From contig JADKCY010000015.1 in assembly GCA_016718605.1 (NCBI GenBank), positions 1 through 56,342 of the forward strand: DNA of 56,342 bases, in the 5' to 3' direction. This document shows, piece after piece, positions 17,587 through 25,744 of this stretch. Numbering within the stretch: position 1 is the stretch's first letter; each line of letters opens with the position of its first letter. The notes under the pieces are model-generated. The model did not search any database. It saw nothing but the letters and a program-made list of their open reading frames with translations, and was not told where the DNA came from. The DNA is from Lysobacterales bacterium (GTDB taxonomy: Bacteria > Pseudomonadota > Gammaproteobacteria > Xanthomonadales > Xanthomonadaceae). The translations under genes and the position numbers were made by a program.

Positions 17587-19504
17587 TGCTGCCGCCTCCG
17601 CTACTGGCGCCGCTCTTGGCGCCGGTGCCGGCCAGGGTTCCGTTGACCATCAGCTCAAGCAGGATCGCGGTGCCGGTCTTCTCGTCGACGAACAGATCCT
17701 CTGCGTCGTGGAAGCCCATCTCCGCGTAGACCTTCTTGAGGTACTGCAAGTGCCTGACAAACGGCGCATAGACCGGGTTGCCGCCGGTCATCTGGCCGAA
17801 GAACATCAGATCCTGGACCTTCTGCGTGCGCTCGGCGACATGCTGACTGCCGCGAACGTCGATGATCCAGCCGCGCCTGATGTCCAGGGGCGAAATGGGC
17901 ATCCAGCTGTCGACGCCGTTCTCGATGGTGTGGGCCATGACGGTGTTGTTGATGAACATGCCGTTCATGCAGACCTGGTGACGGATCGCCGCGGACAGGC
18001 CGCCTTCTTCGATGTCACGCACGATCTGGTTGAGTGTCGCAGCGATAACCCCGGCGTTCTGGTTGACCTCGGTCGCTGACCGCTGGTACATCGGCACCGA
18101 TGGGTTGATCGAGCGCGTGCCCTGCTGGAACTCGGCCTTCAGCGACGCGTAGTCCTGCATCGCCGCGTAGATGCCGCCGAGATCCTTCTTGATCGGCTCC
18201 ATGTTGTCCATGCGCCCGACCAGGTGCCGCTTGCCCGGGGCCGACGTCGCGTTGACGTCGACGATCCCATCCTCGATGCACTTGTATTCGGGGTTGATCG
18301 CCGCGGCCACACCGTCCACCAGCTGGTTCGTGCGGGCCTGCAAGACCTCGTTGGTCCCGCGGTTGGGCTCGAGGATGCCGATGCCGTACGTCTCGCCAGG
18401 AGGGTTACAGATCGTCGCCAGGTAGGTCGATGGCTCGTTGGTCCACAGGAACCCGGGCTCGAAGCGGATCAGCGTCTTGCTGTTGGCGATCGTCGCGGTG
18501 TAGTTGACGAACACCTGGATGCTGCCCGACCCGTCGACCGGGATCTCCATGTCGCCCTGAAGCTCCAGCAGCTCGACGCCGCGGTTGAGCTTCGGCGTAT
18601 TGAGGCCGAACGACGCAGCCCTGGCGGCGATCTGGGAGTCGGTCGATGTGCGCGACGACTGGAGATCGACCTCAGAAATGTCACCGAGGTTCTGGTATAC
18701 CGCGTAGCCCATCTCATCGGGCTCGGCGAAGCGCCGCAGGTAGGCCAGGCTCTTGAAGGACCGCTTGATGCGCAGCGCGGTGCGCTTGCGGTTGGGATAC
18801 GGGTCGATCACGAAGTTGAACAGGTCATCGCACTCCAGCACGGGGCCCTGGTAGGCGATCTTCTGCTGGGGCGCGGGGGGCTGCGGAACCTCGAAATCCT
18901 TGAAGCCGGGCAGGGACGAGATATCGATGCCGGCGGCGGCCAGCTGGCGGGCCTGCATCTGCCAGGCCATCGCTTCCTGCTGGTGGGCCTGCCAGGCCAT
19001 CGCGTTCTGCATTTCCCATTCGGTCATGGACTTCGCGTAGGACGGATAATCGACCGTCCACTCGACGTCCCAGCCGCTGGTGAACGGCGCCGAGCCCAGG
19101 ATGATCAGCTGCTTGACCACGCCATTGCCGAAATCGCGGTAGAAGCCGGACTGGCGGTGCTGCTGGTAGCACAGGCGCTGCATGCCGACCGCGGCCTTGT
19201 CGTCGACCTGGATCCCGCCAGGCTCTGAGGCGCGGAACTTCAGCCACTGGTCGCCCGGGAAGAGCTGCCCCATCACCTGGGAGTAGACCGTCTCGACGGC
19301 GTCCCACGGCAGGCCAATATAGCGGGAGGATTTGTGGTGCTTTTCGAGCCATTTGGCCAGTTTCGGGCTGAATTTCGACATGTACATGTCGACGCAGTCG
19401 CCCCATATGGCCTCTTTGCCGGTCCTGGCGGTCTTCAGGTCGTCCCATCGCTGAACGCCGTAGTTTACGACGGATTCAGGGTTGACTTGCCCGATAATCG
19501 CCAT
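17426..19504 (-). CDS. Portal protein (head-tail connector), 692 aa
   Basis: The protein lies between large terminase (its start abuts the terminase stop at 19506) and the scaffold/capsid genes. Length (692), an N-terminal segment of the T7/BPP-1-type portal kind (WDAVETVYSQVMGQLFPG), a central beta/helix region, and a long helical part with ILEPNRGTNEVLQARTNQLV (about residues 375-395) all fit a podovirus portal dodecamer subunit. A Gly/Ser/Ala-rich, probably disordered C-terminal tail begins near residue 635. This tail is the stretch overlapped by the Bbp19-like gene, so its composition may be dictated by the other frame. Confidence 0.8.
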   Translation of the reverse strand: MAIIGQVNPESVVNYGVQRWDDLKTARTGKEAIWGDCVDMYMSKFSPKLAKWLEKHHKSSRYIGLPWDAVETVYSQVMGQLFPGDQWLKFRASEPGGIQVDDKAAVGMQRLCYQQHRQSGFYRDFGNGVVKQLIILGSAPFTSGWDVEWTVDYPSYAKSMTEWEMQNAMAWQAHQQEAMAWQMQARQLAAAGIDISSLPGFKDFEVPQPPAPQQKIAYQGPVLECDDLFNFVIDPYPNRKRTALRIKRSFKSLAYLRRFAEPDEMGYAVYQNLGDISEVDLQSSRTSTDSQIAARAASFGLNTPKLNRGVELLELQGDMEIPVDGSGSIQVFVNYTATIANSKTLIRFEPGFLWTNEPSTYLATICNPPGETYGIGILEPNRGTNEVLQARTNQLVDGVAAAINPEYKCIEDGIVDVNATSAPGKRHLVGRMDNMEPIKKDLGGIYAAMQDYASLKAEFQQGTRSINPSVPMYQRSATEVNQNAGVIAATLNQIVRDIEEGGLSAAIRHQVCMNGMFINNTVMAHTIENGVDSWMPISPLDIRRGWIIDVRGSQHVAERTQKVQDLMFFGQMTGGNPVYAPFVRHLQYLKKVYAEMGFHDAEDLFVDEKTGTAILLELMVNGTLAGTGAKSGASSGGGSNAASSGAGGGGAEVQDDTGDGSGDAGIVRGPWVSDDPAIPGDGSRTALPGLRA

Positions 19505-19505
19505 A

Positions 19506-20993
19506 CTACCAGCCCCCGTTGCCGCCTACCGGGCCGTATTCCAGGTTGCTTTGCGCCCTCCGCTGCTGGGCGGTGCGCTCCTGCTCATCCTTCGTCTTGA
19601 CGTCCTTCATCAGGGCCCCTCCCAGCATGTCGAAAGCGTGATCTTCTGCCTTCGTGTCGACGTCCTCGACGTTCTTCGGGTCGACCTGGAGCAGAGCTAA
19701 AGTGCGCCATGTATGCACGCAACGCTCACAGAATACAAGCCTTGATTTTCCGTTCACGACTTTCAAAAACTCGTGAATCTTCATTTTCTTGGCGACGCGG
19801 CTGCCCTGCCCCTTGCTCCAGGGCTGCCAGTTGGCGACCGATCCGCCCATCATCTCGGCGATCGACGGGCTGCCAGGCTCGGCGTTGAAGTGCTGGGCGT
19901 CCAGCCACCGCTCGCGGACCTTGACGCCGAACTCCTGCTCGATCCCGCGCATCTTCTCCCAGACGATAGCCGGGGACTCCTGGGTGCCCTCGTTCGGCTT
20001 CTTGCCGGCGCCGTACATCTCATGCCACATGATCACGTCGCCGTCGAAGTTCCTGAAAAACCAGCCGATTGAGTACGGTTTGGAGAATCCCCAATCGCAG
20101 GCGCACCAGGTTTCCACCCCGGGGGGTGGCGTCACGTTGCGGATGACGTGGATCTCCTGGCGCAGCTCAGGCAGGGCCGCGCCGGCGATGATGTCCCAGT
20201 CGCCGTCACGCAGGGCGCGGCGGATGTTGGGGTCCGACAGCGACTCCAGGCGGTCCTCGTAGCCCGGGTCGTTGATCATCATGATCCGGTTGTCGGCCAG
20301 CTTGGCCGGGATGAACACGCGGGTGCGCACGCCGCCGGTACGGGGGTTGACCGTGTACTGGGGCTCGAAGGGCGGCTGCTTGATGTGGCTGCCGTCCTTC
20401 ATGAGGAAGTGCTTTTTCACCCAATGGTGGCCAGGGCCGCCCGGGTTGCTCGCCGAGACGACCTGGCAGGGGACGCCAGCGGCCGAGCGGTTACGGCTGA
20501 CCATGTAGTTGTAGGCGAAGTCGGTGGCCCACATCGTCAATTCGTCGAAAGCCACGTCGGTAAACTGGTGCCCGATGTAGCGATAGACGTCGTTGTCATC
20601 CTCCAGGGCCCTGAGCTTGAGAGTTCCCCCGCGTGGGAAGTCGAAACGCTTGTCGCCGACCCGGTAGATGCTCGACCCGTAGACCGGATAGAAGATCTCC
20701 TTGCAGCGGGTTTCGATCTCTTCGAGGGAGGGGTAGGTCTTGCGGAAGATGACGCCGCGGAAGGGCGCGCCCCAGGCGGCTTCCTTCTGGGCCATGTGGC
20801 CGGCCAACCAGTCCGACTTGCCGCCGCCGGCCGCTCCACCGTAGAAGATCTCATCGAATGGGCAGGCTGAGGCGATGGTCTGGGGTCCGGCCTGGGGCTG
20901 CCAGATGACGTTGACCGGGCGGCCCTGGACGGTTGTTCCCCGTGGAACACTGAGCACGCCGGCGCCGGGCGGGAGCCAGATATCACCGGCCAT
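19506..20993 (-). CDS. terL: Terminase large subunit (packaging ATPase-nuclease), 495 aa
   Basis: Walker A is GGAAGGGKS (residues ~52-60), and Walker B is TDVAFDE (~145-151, ending in the catalytic acidic pair). A Q-motif-like start precedes them. The RNase H-like nuclease domain begins with CACDWGFSK (near residue 290) and has further acidic residues near WLDAQHF and in the C-terminal DVDTKAEDHAFDMLG motif. I prefer the ATG at 20993 (GAGG five bases upstream) to the GTG at 21026, which has no ribosome site. It overlaps the small preceding gene's stop. The enzyme cuts and pumps concatemeric phage DNA into the procapsid through the portal. Confidence 0.93.
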   Translation of the reverse strand: MAGDIWLPPGAGVLSVPRGTTVQGRPVNVIWQPQAGPQTIASACPFDEIFYGGAAGGGKSDWLAGHMAQKEAAWGAPFRGVIFRKTYPSLEEIETRCKEIFYPVYGSSIYRVGDKRFDFPRGGTLKLRALEDDNDVYRYIGHQFTDVAFDELTMWATDFAYNYMVSRNRSAAGVPCQVVSASNPGGPGHHWVKKHFLMKDGSHIKQPPFEPQYTVNPRTGGVRTRVFIPAKLADNRIMMINDPGYEDRLESLSDPNIRRALRDGDWDIIAGAALPELRQEIHVIRNVTPPPGVETWCACDWGFSKPYSIGWFFRNFDGDVIMWHEMYGAGKKPNEGTQESPAIVWEKMRGIEQEFGVKVRERWLDAQHFNAEPGSPSIAEMMGGSVANWQPWSKGQGSRVAKKMKIHEFLKVVNGKSRLVFCERCVHTWRTLALLQVDPKNVEDVDTKAEDHAFDMLGGALMKDVKTKDEQERTAQQRRAQSNLEYGPVGGNGGW

Positions 20994-21099
20994 GACGGCC
21001 TCGATTGCTGACCGGGCAGCAGGCACCCAGGAAGGGCCGGTAGTCGTCCTCCATGACGACGTCCGCGGCCTCCAACTGCTGCCCGGTCAATGCGCCCAT
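20983..21099 (-). CDS. Possible 38-aa linker ORF upstream of large terminase
   Basis: The ATG at 21099 overlaps the previous gene's stop as ATGA, and the stop overlaps the large terminase start region by about 10 bases. It fills an otherwise empty gap, so translational coupling is likely even if the peptide itself does nothing. The sequence contains VVMEDDYRPFLGACC and resembles no family I know. Confidence 0.4.
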   Translation of the reverse strand: MGALTGQQLEAADVVMEDDYRPFLGACCPVSNRGRHGR

Positions 21100-22139
21100 C
21101 AGTCCATCGACTCCCACTCGCCGCACCAGTCCGTGGTGTTCACAGTCGGGAAGCCGCCAACAGCATGAGGCGCGGAGAGCCGGCAGGTGCCGAATCGCTG
21201 ATGAAGCGGGTCGCCAGCTTCCAGGTTGAACCATCGGCAGCCGTGGCAGGTATTCATGTCCTCGGGCAGCGGCGGGAACAGCGCGGCCGGAAACGCCTTC
21301 TCGAAGTCGAACGGCGGCCATTTCTTCTCGAAACCGACCGGGGGCCACTTCTTGAACACGATGCCGGCCGCCGGCTCGGCGCTGGCGTGCATAGCGACCT
21401 GCTCGGTGGTCAGCTTCGGCTTGCAGGCCTTGGCCATCGTGTCGCGCATGTCGGCCATGCGCATGTTCACGCAGTCGACGCGGGAGTCGACGACGTTCAG
21501 CTTGGTGTTGGTCTTTTCGACGGAGGCGCCCAGGCTGTTCAGCGCTTCCAGGATCTTGAGCATCTGGTGGTCGGCGTGCACCAGGCGGACGACCAGCTCG
21601 TCGACGCCCTTGGCCTGGTCGTCCAGCTTCCTGACGGCCTTGCAGGCCAGCACGTCCAGGCGGTTGATCAGCTCGGTCTGGCCGGCCAGGCGCTGGATGA
21701 CCTCGGCGCCCTGCCTGACCAGGTGGTCGACCTGCTGGGCGTCGATCTTCTGTCGGTCGGCCAGGTTCTGGAGGCGGCCGATGACCTCGCGCTTGAACTC
21801 GAGACTGAACTCCTGATCCCGGCGCCAGGCCTCGGCCTTCTCGCGCTGCTCGTCAGCGACGGCGCGGTCCTGGACCTGGTAGAGCTTCTTGGCGTGACCG
21901 AAGTCACAGGTCGGGGTGTGGTTCACGCGGTCAGCAACAGAGCCGGCTCCGCAGATATTGCACCGTTCCGGCCGCATCGCGTCCTTCTCGGTCACCCGCG
22001 ACGGGACGCACGTCGCGTTGTACGCGCACAGCCTGTGGTGAGGCATGCCCACCTTCTCGTAACACCCCGCGCACCGCAGAACACGCTCAACCTGGGGACA
22101 AGTCGGGTTCACCTTGGGGTTGTTCTCATTCGTCGACAC
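21099..22139 (-). CDS. Cys-rich (zinc-binding) long coiled-coil protein, 346 aa
   Basis: The GTG at 22139 has GGAGG seven bases upstream; longer starts have none. An N-terminal zinc-binding region holds CxxC-type pairs (LRCAGC, then HHRLC and CNICG, about residues 14-75). A long coiled coil of about 150 residues follows (DRQKIDAQQVDHLVRQ ... ILEALNSLGASVEKTNTKL). The C-terminal part has two near-identical FKKWPPVGFEK / KKWPPFDFEK units and another Cys cluster (CHGCRWFN, CRLSA, WCGEW). I do not recognise a family. It lies between the small and large terminase genes, so a packaging-accessory role is possible but unproven. Confidence 0.65.
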   Translation of the reverse strand: MSTNENNPKVNPTCPQVERVLRCAGCYEKVGMPHHRLCAYNATCVPSRVTEKDAMRPERCNICGAGSVADRVNHTPTCDFGHAKKLYQVQDRAVADEQREKAEAWRRDQEFSLEFKREVIGRLQNLADRQKIDAQQVDHLVRQGAEVIQRLAGQTELINRLDVLACKAVRKLDDQAKGVDELVVRLVHADHQMLKILEALNSLGASVEKTNTKLNVVDSRVDCVNMRMADMRDTMAKACKPKLTTEQVAMHASAEPAAGIVFKKWPPVGFEKKWPPFDFEKAFPAALFPPLPEDMNTCHGCRWFNLEAGDPLHQRFGTCRLSAPHAVGGFPTVNTTDWCGEWESMD

Positions 22140-22407
22140 CGCCGCCACCTCCGGTATGTCTGCCCTTTCCAACCTTCCCGATCTTCGCACCGCCCAACCG
22201 CATCCTGTGGAGGATGCCAGGGCTCGAAGCCGGGTTCTGGGCGCCAGTATACTGCTTTCTGGCCAGCTGTGGAGTCCCAATTTTCAGCAAAGCGCCAGCC
22301 AGCTTGCCCTCGCCGCGGTTGAGCGAGCCCGGGGAGGCCTTCCTGGAGGCCTGGGGGCCGGCCAGAAGGGATTTCCACCGGCTACCGCCGTAACGCCCGA
22401 TACTCAT
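22126..22407 (-). CDS. Small basic Gly-rich protein, 93 aa
   Basis: This reading frame runs from the ATG at 22407 (AAAGG about 9 bases upstream) to 22126 and overlaps the next gene by 14 bases. The protein is strongly basic, with Lys, Arg and Gly throughout (SIGRYGGSRWKSLL, GKIGKVGKGRHTGGGGG). DNA or RNA binding is plausible from charge alone. It could be a real nucleic-acid-binding packaging accessory, or a translated leader. Composition differs from the random alternative frames, which favours a gene. Confidence 0.45.
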   Translation of the reverse strand: MSIGRYGGSRWKSLLAGPQASRKASPGSLNRGEGKLAGALLKIGTPQLARKQYTGAQNPASSPGILHRMRLGGAKIGKVGKGRHTGGGGGVDE

Positions 22408-22677
22408 GTTTATTGACCTTTCGTTTTAGCAGGTTTCAGGTGCAAAATTTGGGTGGGGGGACGTGTATATTTCTCGGTCAGCCCGGGCGCGACACCCCAC
22501 CCCCGCCCGCGGCCACGACGCCGACACGACTTGAACCGCACGCACGCACCCGCCCGCCCGCGACCCGCCCCCGCGCACGCCCCCGCCCGCGCCTCGAGCT
22601 GCATGCCGCCTCGCCCAGGTGCAACACACACACAAGCCGCCTCGACGTGCAGCTGGTCGCGCAGGCCTGCCGGGTGA
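22408..22677. other. Non-coding-looking C-rich / G-poor stretch between late genes
   Basis: The plus strand between about 22490 and 22650 consists mostly of CCCG/CACG/CCCC runs with few G runs, so the late transcript here is G-rich and the template strand is C-rich. An AT-rich patch lies at 22408-22480. A 91-codon frame spans it on the minus strand (22685-22410), but it has no ribosome site and a strange Cys/Gly/Arg composition, so I do not call it a gene. The stretch sits downstream of the small terminase candidate and could hold a packaging recognition site. I can show the skew, not the function. Confidence 0.5.
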
Positions 22678-23412
22678 CTAGTCATCGAGCGGGCCCGGCT
22701 CGGCTGCCGTCACCAGCTGACCGGCCTTGTGCTGCCGCACCAACTCCGCGAACCCCGCCGGCGATGCGCGGGCGACAAGGCCCAGCACCGGCAACGGCTC
22801 GTCACCAGCTGCCGCCGGCTGCACCTGCCCGTCACGCATGCCAAGGATCGTCCGGTCGGCGTCTACAAGCCGGGCGTGTGCGCCGGCCAGGGCTGCGAGG
22901 GCCGATGCCGGGGATCCACGGGCGCCCGCGCCCAGGTCGCCCGCCTCGGCAAGGGTCTGGAGGCGCTTCCAGAGCTGTTTGGAGCGGGCCCGATGGGCCT
23001 TGAGGACGAAGCGGGAATAGGCTGCAAGTGCAGTCAGGTCATCGTTTAACACGGCTTCGACGACCTGCTGGCGGAGCTGGTGAACGGTGGGCGTGGGGGC
23101 CCGTTCCCCCGCCAACGCCCCAATCGCCTGATTGAAGGGATCCTCAGCACCAGAATCAGCACCAGCACCAGCAGGCGCACCAGCAGGCGCAGGGACTGAC
23201 CCGGCATTAGGGGATTCCGGACTAACACGGGAGGATCCGCTAACACTAGGGGATCTCCCGTTAGGGGAGTTCATCCTCTTATAAAGGGCGGCCCTGGTGC
23301 ATCCAGCCTTGCGGCAGGCCTCGGATGCGCTGGCTCCGGCCACATGCAGGGCCATCGCATAATCGACGGCTTGCGGGGTCGCAGGGGATTTGTGGGGGGT
23401 GTTGTTGGCCAT
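22678..23412 (-). CDS. Terminase small subunit candidate, 244 aa
   Basis: I chose the ATG at 23412. An N-terminal helix-turn-helix region (residues ~20-50, with GASASEACRKAGCTRAALYKRM) is like the DNA-recognition domains of small terminases. A Ser/Pro/Gly/Ala linker (about 55-95) and a helical C-terminal half (HQLRQQVVEAVLNDDLTAL, then ARSKQLWKRLQTLAE) follow. It is the first gene of the late unit and lies upstream of large terminase. The family match is weak, and an HTH regulator is the main alternative. Upstream on this strand a TTGACA hexamer (23463-23458) could be a -35 box, but no good -10 follows at the right spacing. Confidence 0.6.
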   Translation of the reverse strand: MANNTPHKSPATPQAVDYAMALHVAGASASEACRKAGCTRAALYKRMNSPNGRSPSVSGSSRVSPESPNAGSVPAPAGAPAGAGADSGAEDPFNQAIGALAGERAPTPTVHQLRQQVVEAVLNDDLTALAAYSRFVLKAHRARSKQLWKRLQTLAEAGDLGAGARGSPASALAALAGAHARLVDADRTILGMRDGQVQPAAAGDEPLPVLGLVARASPAGFAELVRQHKAGQLVTAAEPGPLDD

Positions 23413-23526
23413 GACGGCGGCCACCGGCGAGGGGATCCAGCACCAGCTGCGGCCCCTTGTCAACCCTCGCCCGTTCGCCCAGGTGGTGCGCGTTCCCGTT
23501 AATCTCTCCGCTTGGATTGATTGCGC

Positions 23527-23556
23527 TTGCACACCGTTTGGCTGCTGATGTACATT
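23527..23556 (+). promoter_or_regulatory. Candidate sigma70-type promoter for the plus-strand operon
   Basis: TTGCAC at 23527-23532 and TACATT at 23551-23556 are separated by 18 bases, about 70 bases upstream of the first plus-strand gene. A short GGGCC/GGCCC hairpin follows near 23572-23586. The assignment rests on hexamer resemblance and position in the divergent intergenic region only. Confidence 0.4.
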
Positions 23557-23610
23557 GTGGGCGGGCCATCCGGCCCAAACGGCGCGGGCCCGGTCGCCCG
23601 GCAAACTCTA

Positions 23611-23619
23611 CACTGGAGG
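23611..23619 (+). promoter_or_regulatory. CACTGGAGG start element, copy 1
   Basis: A Shine-Dalgarno sequence embedded in the conserved nonamer CACTGGAGG, five bases before the ATG at 23625. The same nonamer precedes the genes at 24762, 25758 and 29109 (minus), and eight of its nine bases precede the start at 32826 (minus). Confidence 0.75.
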
Positions 23620-23624
23620 AAACC

Positions 23625-23990
23625 ATGATAACCGCGATCACCACCACCACCGGCCCCGGCGGCATAGTGACTGCCCGGGTGCCCGCGCATTACGCCGACA
23701 AGCGCACACGCGCTATCCAGACCGACCACGGCCCCCGCCATGTGCAGGCTGCCGTTCGTCGCGTGATCTCGACTGACGGCAATCCGTTCGGGCAGGCCCA
23801 CGCCGATGCGCTGGCCTCGTTCATCAACGTCTATTTCCCCCGCACCGGCGGCGGCTGCTGGCTGGGCGCGGCGATCACCGCTAAGCAAATCGCATGGCTC
23901 CATGTCAACGGCGCGATCCCTTCCCGCGCCTCGAGCGACCGGCCCCAGCTTACCGGGACGTTGGCCTCTGGTCTCGTCCTGTGGACCTAG
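23625..23990 (+). CDS. Hypothetical early protein, 121 aa
   Basis: This is the first gene of the plus-strand unit. The ATG at 23625 is five bases after the CACTGGAGG element. The protein begins with Thr/Gly-rich strands (MITAITTTTGPGGIVTARV) and ends with a more helical, aromatic part (FGQAHADALASFINVYFPRT, then GAAITAKQIAWLHVNGAIP). I do not recognise it. The last segment, a hydrophobic helix followed by a W-x-H motif, resembles small phage proteins found next to anti-host or recombination genes, but nothing specific can be claimed. Confidence 0.65.
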   Translation: MITAITTTTGPGGIVTARVPAHYADKRTRAIQTDHGPRHVQAAVRRVISTDGNPFGQAHADALASFINVYFPRTGGGCWLGAAITAKQIAWLHVNGAIPSRASSDRPQLTGTLASGLVLWT

Positions 23991-24000
23991 GGGGCGCGCC

Positions 24001-24171
24001 ATGATCTACCGCATGGACTCCCATCGCACGCGCATGGCCCGCCGCCGTCCGCTGCTGTCGCGCCTGTTGCGCGCCGTTCGCCGCGAAGTCGCCGCTTGGC
24101 GCACATGGCATGCCACCACCACCGGCAGCTATCCCCGGGCCATCAACCGCAAAGGATCCCGCCATGAGTAA
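24001..24171 (+). CDS. Small Arg-rich protein, 56 aa
   Basis: The frame runs from the ATG at 24001, ten bases after the previous stop, and overlaps the next start by eight bases. The peptide is very basic (SHRTRMARRRPLLSRLLRAVRREV), with a helical middle. A nucleic-acid-binding role is plausible from charge. No good ribosome site is visible, so it may depend on coupling to the upstream gene. Confidence 0.5.
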   Translation: MIYRMDSHRTRMARRRPLLSRLLRAVRREVAAWRTWHATTTGSYPRAINRKGSRHE

Positions 24172-24658
24172 CAACCGCCGCCCCCGTGTGCAGCAAATCC
24201 GTTGCTGGGCGTGCCATGAGCGCCCCTCGCAGATTCGACGCCCTGAGGATTTGCTCCCGCTGCTGTGGCCTGAGTTCACCGGCGCGAATCTCGATAGCCG
24301 CGAGAAATTCGGGGTTGTCATCCTCGACGCGCGGCATGCCCCGATGGCCCCGCCGCAGACCGTGAGCATCGGCTCCCTGAACGCCTCGCTGGTGCACCCC
24401 CGCGAAGTGTTCGCGCCCGCCATCGTGGCCCGCGCTGCTGCTGTCATCGTCTATCACAATCACCCGTCCGGCGATCCGCGCCCGTCCGCTGATGATCTCG
24501 AGCTGACAGGCCGCCTCGATCGTGCGGGCGAGTTGCTGGGCCTCGCCCTGCTGGATCACTTCATTCTCTGCCCGGGCGACCTGCACGGCGAAAGCGCCAA
24601 GCGCGCCTACACGTCGATTCGCGAATACGGCTGGCCCGCGCCGCCGTCGAACTACTAG
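24164..24658 (+). CDS. radC-like: RadC-family JAB/MPN-domain protein, 164 aa
   Basis: The start ATG at 24164 follows AAAGGAT. The C-terminal two thirds is a RadC-type JAB domain: SLNASLVHPREVFAPAI, then a hydrophobic strand and the zinc-site motif HNHPSGD (near residue 106), followed by PSADDLELTGRLDRAGELLG and a final strand LLDHFIL with a GE(S)-type tail. The N-terminus has a CWAC pair in place of the helix-hairpin-helix region of chromosomal RadC, so it is a short phage-type version. RadC's biochemical role is unresolved; despite the name it is not essential for repair. In phages and islands it is commonly a small accessory gene near recombination or antirestriction functions. Confidence 0.85.
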   Translation: MSNNRRPRVQQIRCWACHERPSQIRRPEDLLPLLWPEFTGANLDSREKFGVVILDARHAPMAPPQTVSIGSLNASLVHPREVFAPAIVARAAAVIVYHNHPSGDPRPSADDLELTGRLDRAGELLGLALLDHFILCPGDLHGESAKRAYTSIREYGWPAPPSNY

Positions 24659-24666
24659 CGCCAACC

Positions 24667-24701
24667 GGCGCGCCGTTGCCCCTGGGCGGCGCGCCTTCCT
24701 T
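24667..24701 (+). terminator. Hairpin after the RadC-like gene (terminator or attenuator)
   Basis: A 9-bp perfect inverted repeat, GGCGCGCCG / CGGCGCGCC, with an 11-base loop, is followed by TTCCTT. The tail is too mixed for a strong terminator, so partial read-through into the next gene is likely. The next CACTGGAGG element lies about 45 bases downstream. Confidence 0.55.
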
Positions 24702-24745
24702 CACCCTGCCATGCAGGCCGCGCCGGCGGAACCCGGCAACCCGTA

Positions 24746-24754
24746 CACTGGAGG
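24746..24754 (+). promoter_or_regulatory. CACTGGAGG start element, copy 2
   Basis: The nonamer lies seven bases before the ATG at 24762, and the preceding bases extend it to GTACACTGGAGGAT. It decides the start over longer in-frame extensions back to 24522. Confidence 0.75.
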
Positions 24755-24761
24755 ATCGACC

Positions 24762-25703
24762 ATGTGTCATTTCGTGTCTGGTCTGCTGCTGGAGGACGGA
24801 ACGGTATTCATCAACCCGGGCCGGGACTCTCACACCCTGCTCTTTCCCACGCTCAACATCGACGATCACCCGCGCAACGCCGTGCGCCTGGAGTATGTGC
24901 CGACCCGTGAGGCGATCGAGGCCTTGACCAAGTGGCGCGATGGCGCCGACCGCGCCCACGACTGGGATCAGTGGCGCTTCATCGTGGATCAGGACATGCG
25001 CCCCGACTGGTTCGACATGGATCAGGCCATGCATGCGATGCGCTCCGCGATCAATCGCCTGACGGTGTGGGGCGATCATGGCCGGGTGCCGAAAAAGTGT
25101 CAGCTGCTGTTCGCGATCGGCTGCGGCTGGGACGAAGTTCCGAAGGGCACCTACATCGGGCACATGATCCAGCCCGTCTATGGCGGTCTGACCATCAAGG
25201 GCTGCATCGACCACCTGAGCGGCGACCGCGACAGCAAGCCCGCCGTGTACGCGATCAGCGACAGCGCCTACATCAAGATCATCGACGGGTGCAGGGTCGA
25301 ATCCATCAATGGCCGGATCGCGACGATTGCCAACAGCGAGATCTACAACATCGAGCGCGGGGCGCATGTGACCACGGTCGTTGATAGCACGGTGCAAATC
25401 CTGCGCGGATGCCGCATCGAGTCGGTGCGGGCCTCGCAGGTCGAGCAGGCTACCGACTTCGCCGTGATCGACTCGCTGGCTGATGGTTCGACGCTTCGCG
25501 CCTTGAGCGGATTCTCGATCGTCGCGACCGGCAGCAACAATGTGCATATCGAGGACGTGGGCCGCCACTGTCGGGTCGGCGCGCCCAGCTGGGGCGATTA
25601 CTACGGGCAGATCGGCCGGATCCACGCCACCGCCAGGGCCATCATGCGTGCGCCCTGCGTGAGCCCTGACGTTGAAGTCTACGGGCTCCCGTCCGCGATC
25701 TAG
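24762..25703 (+). CDS. Hypothetical protein with beta-solenoid-like repeats, 313 aa
   Basis: The start is set by the CACTGGAGG element. Residues 1-130 form a mixed domain (MCHFVSGLLLEDGTVFINP, then YVPTREAIEALTKW). From about residue 165 to 270 the sequence reads as short alternating strands with conserved turns: IKIIDGCRVESINGRIATIANSEI, HVTTVVDSTVQILRGCRIES, FAVIDSLADGSTLRAL, NNVHIEDVGRHCRV. These look like rungs of a right-handed beta-helix or pentapeptide-like solenoid. I know of no named family. Solenoids of this kind occur in DNA mimics, adhesins and scaffolds. Being in an early gene cluster, a host-interaction or DNA-mimic role is worth testing. Confidence 0.7.
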   Translation: MCHFVSGLLLEDGTVFINPGRDSHTLLFPTLNIDDHPRNAVRLEYVPTREAIEALTKWRDGADRAHDWDQWRFIVDQDMRPDWFDMDQAMHAMRSAINRLTVWGDHGRVPKKCQLLFAIGCGWDEVPKGTYIGHMIQPVYGGLTIKGCIDHLSGDRDSKPAVYAISDSAYIKIIDGCRVESINGRIATIANSEIYNIERGAHVTTVVDSTVQILRGCRIESVRASQVEQATDFAVIDSLADGSTLRALSGFSIVATGSNNVHIEDVGRHCRVGAPSWGDYYGQIGRIHATARAIMRAPCVSPDVEVYGLPSAI

Positions 25704-25713
25704 TCAATCACCC

Positions 25714-25740
25714 GGGGCGGCTGGCCCGGCTGGCCGCCCC
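25714..25740 (+). promoter_or_regulatory. Intergenic GC-rich hairpin before the 70-aa gene
   Basis: GGGGCGGC at 25714-25721 pairs with GCCGCCCC at 25733-25740 around an 11-base loop, followed by CTTCCACTGGAGG. It repeats the arrangement hairpin, CACTGGAGG, gene seen at 24667-24762. Confidence 0.6.
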
Positions 25741-25744
25741 CTTC

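Noticed and set aside
22410..22685. 91-residue minus-strand ORF between the small terminase candidate and the basic protein
   Set aside because: No ribosome site, odd Cys/Gly/Arg composition and built on the low-complexity tract, so more likely non-coding.
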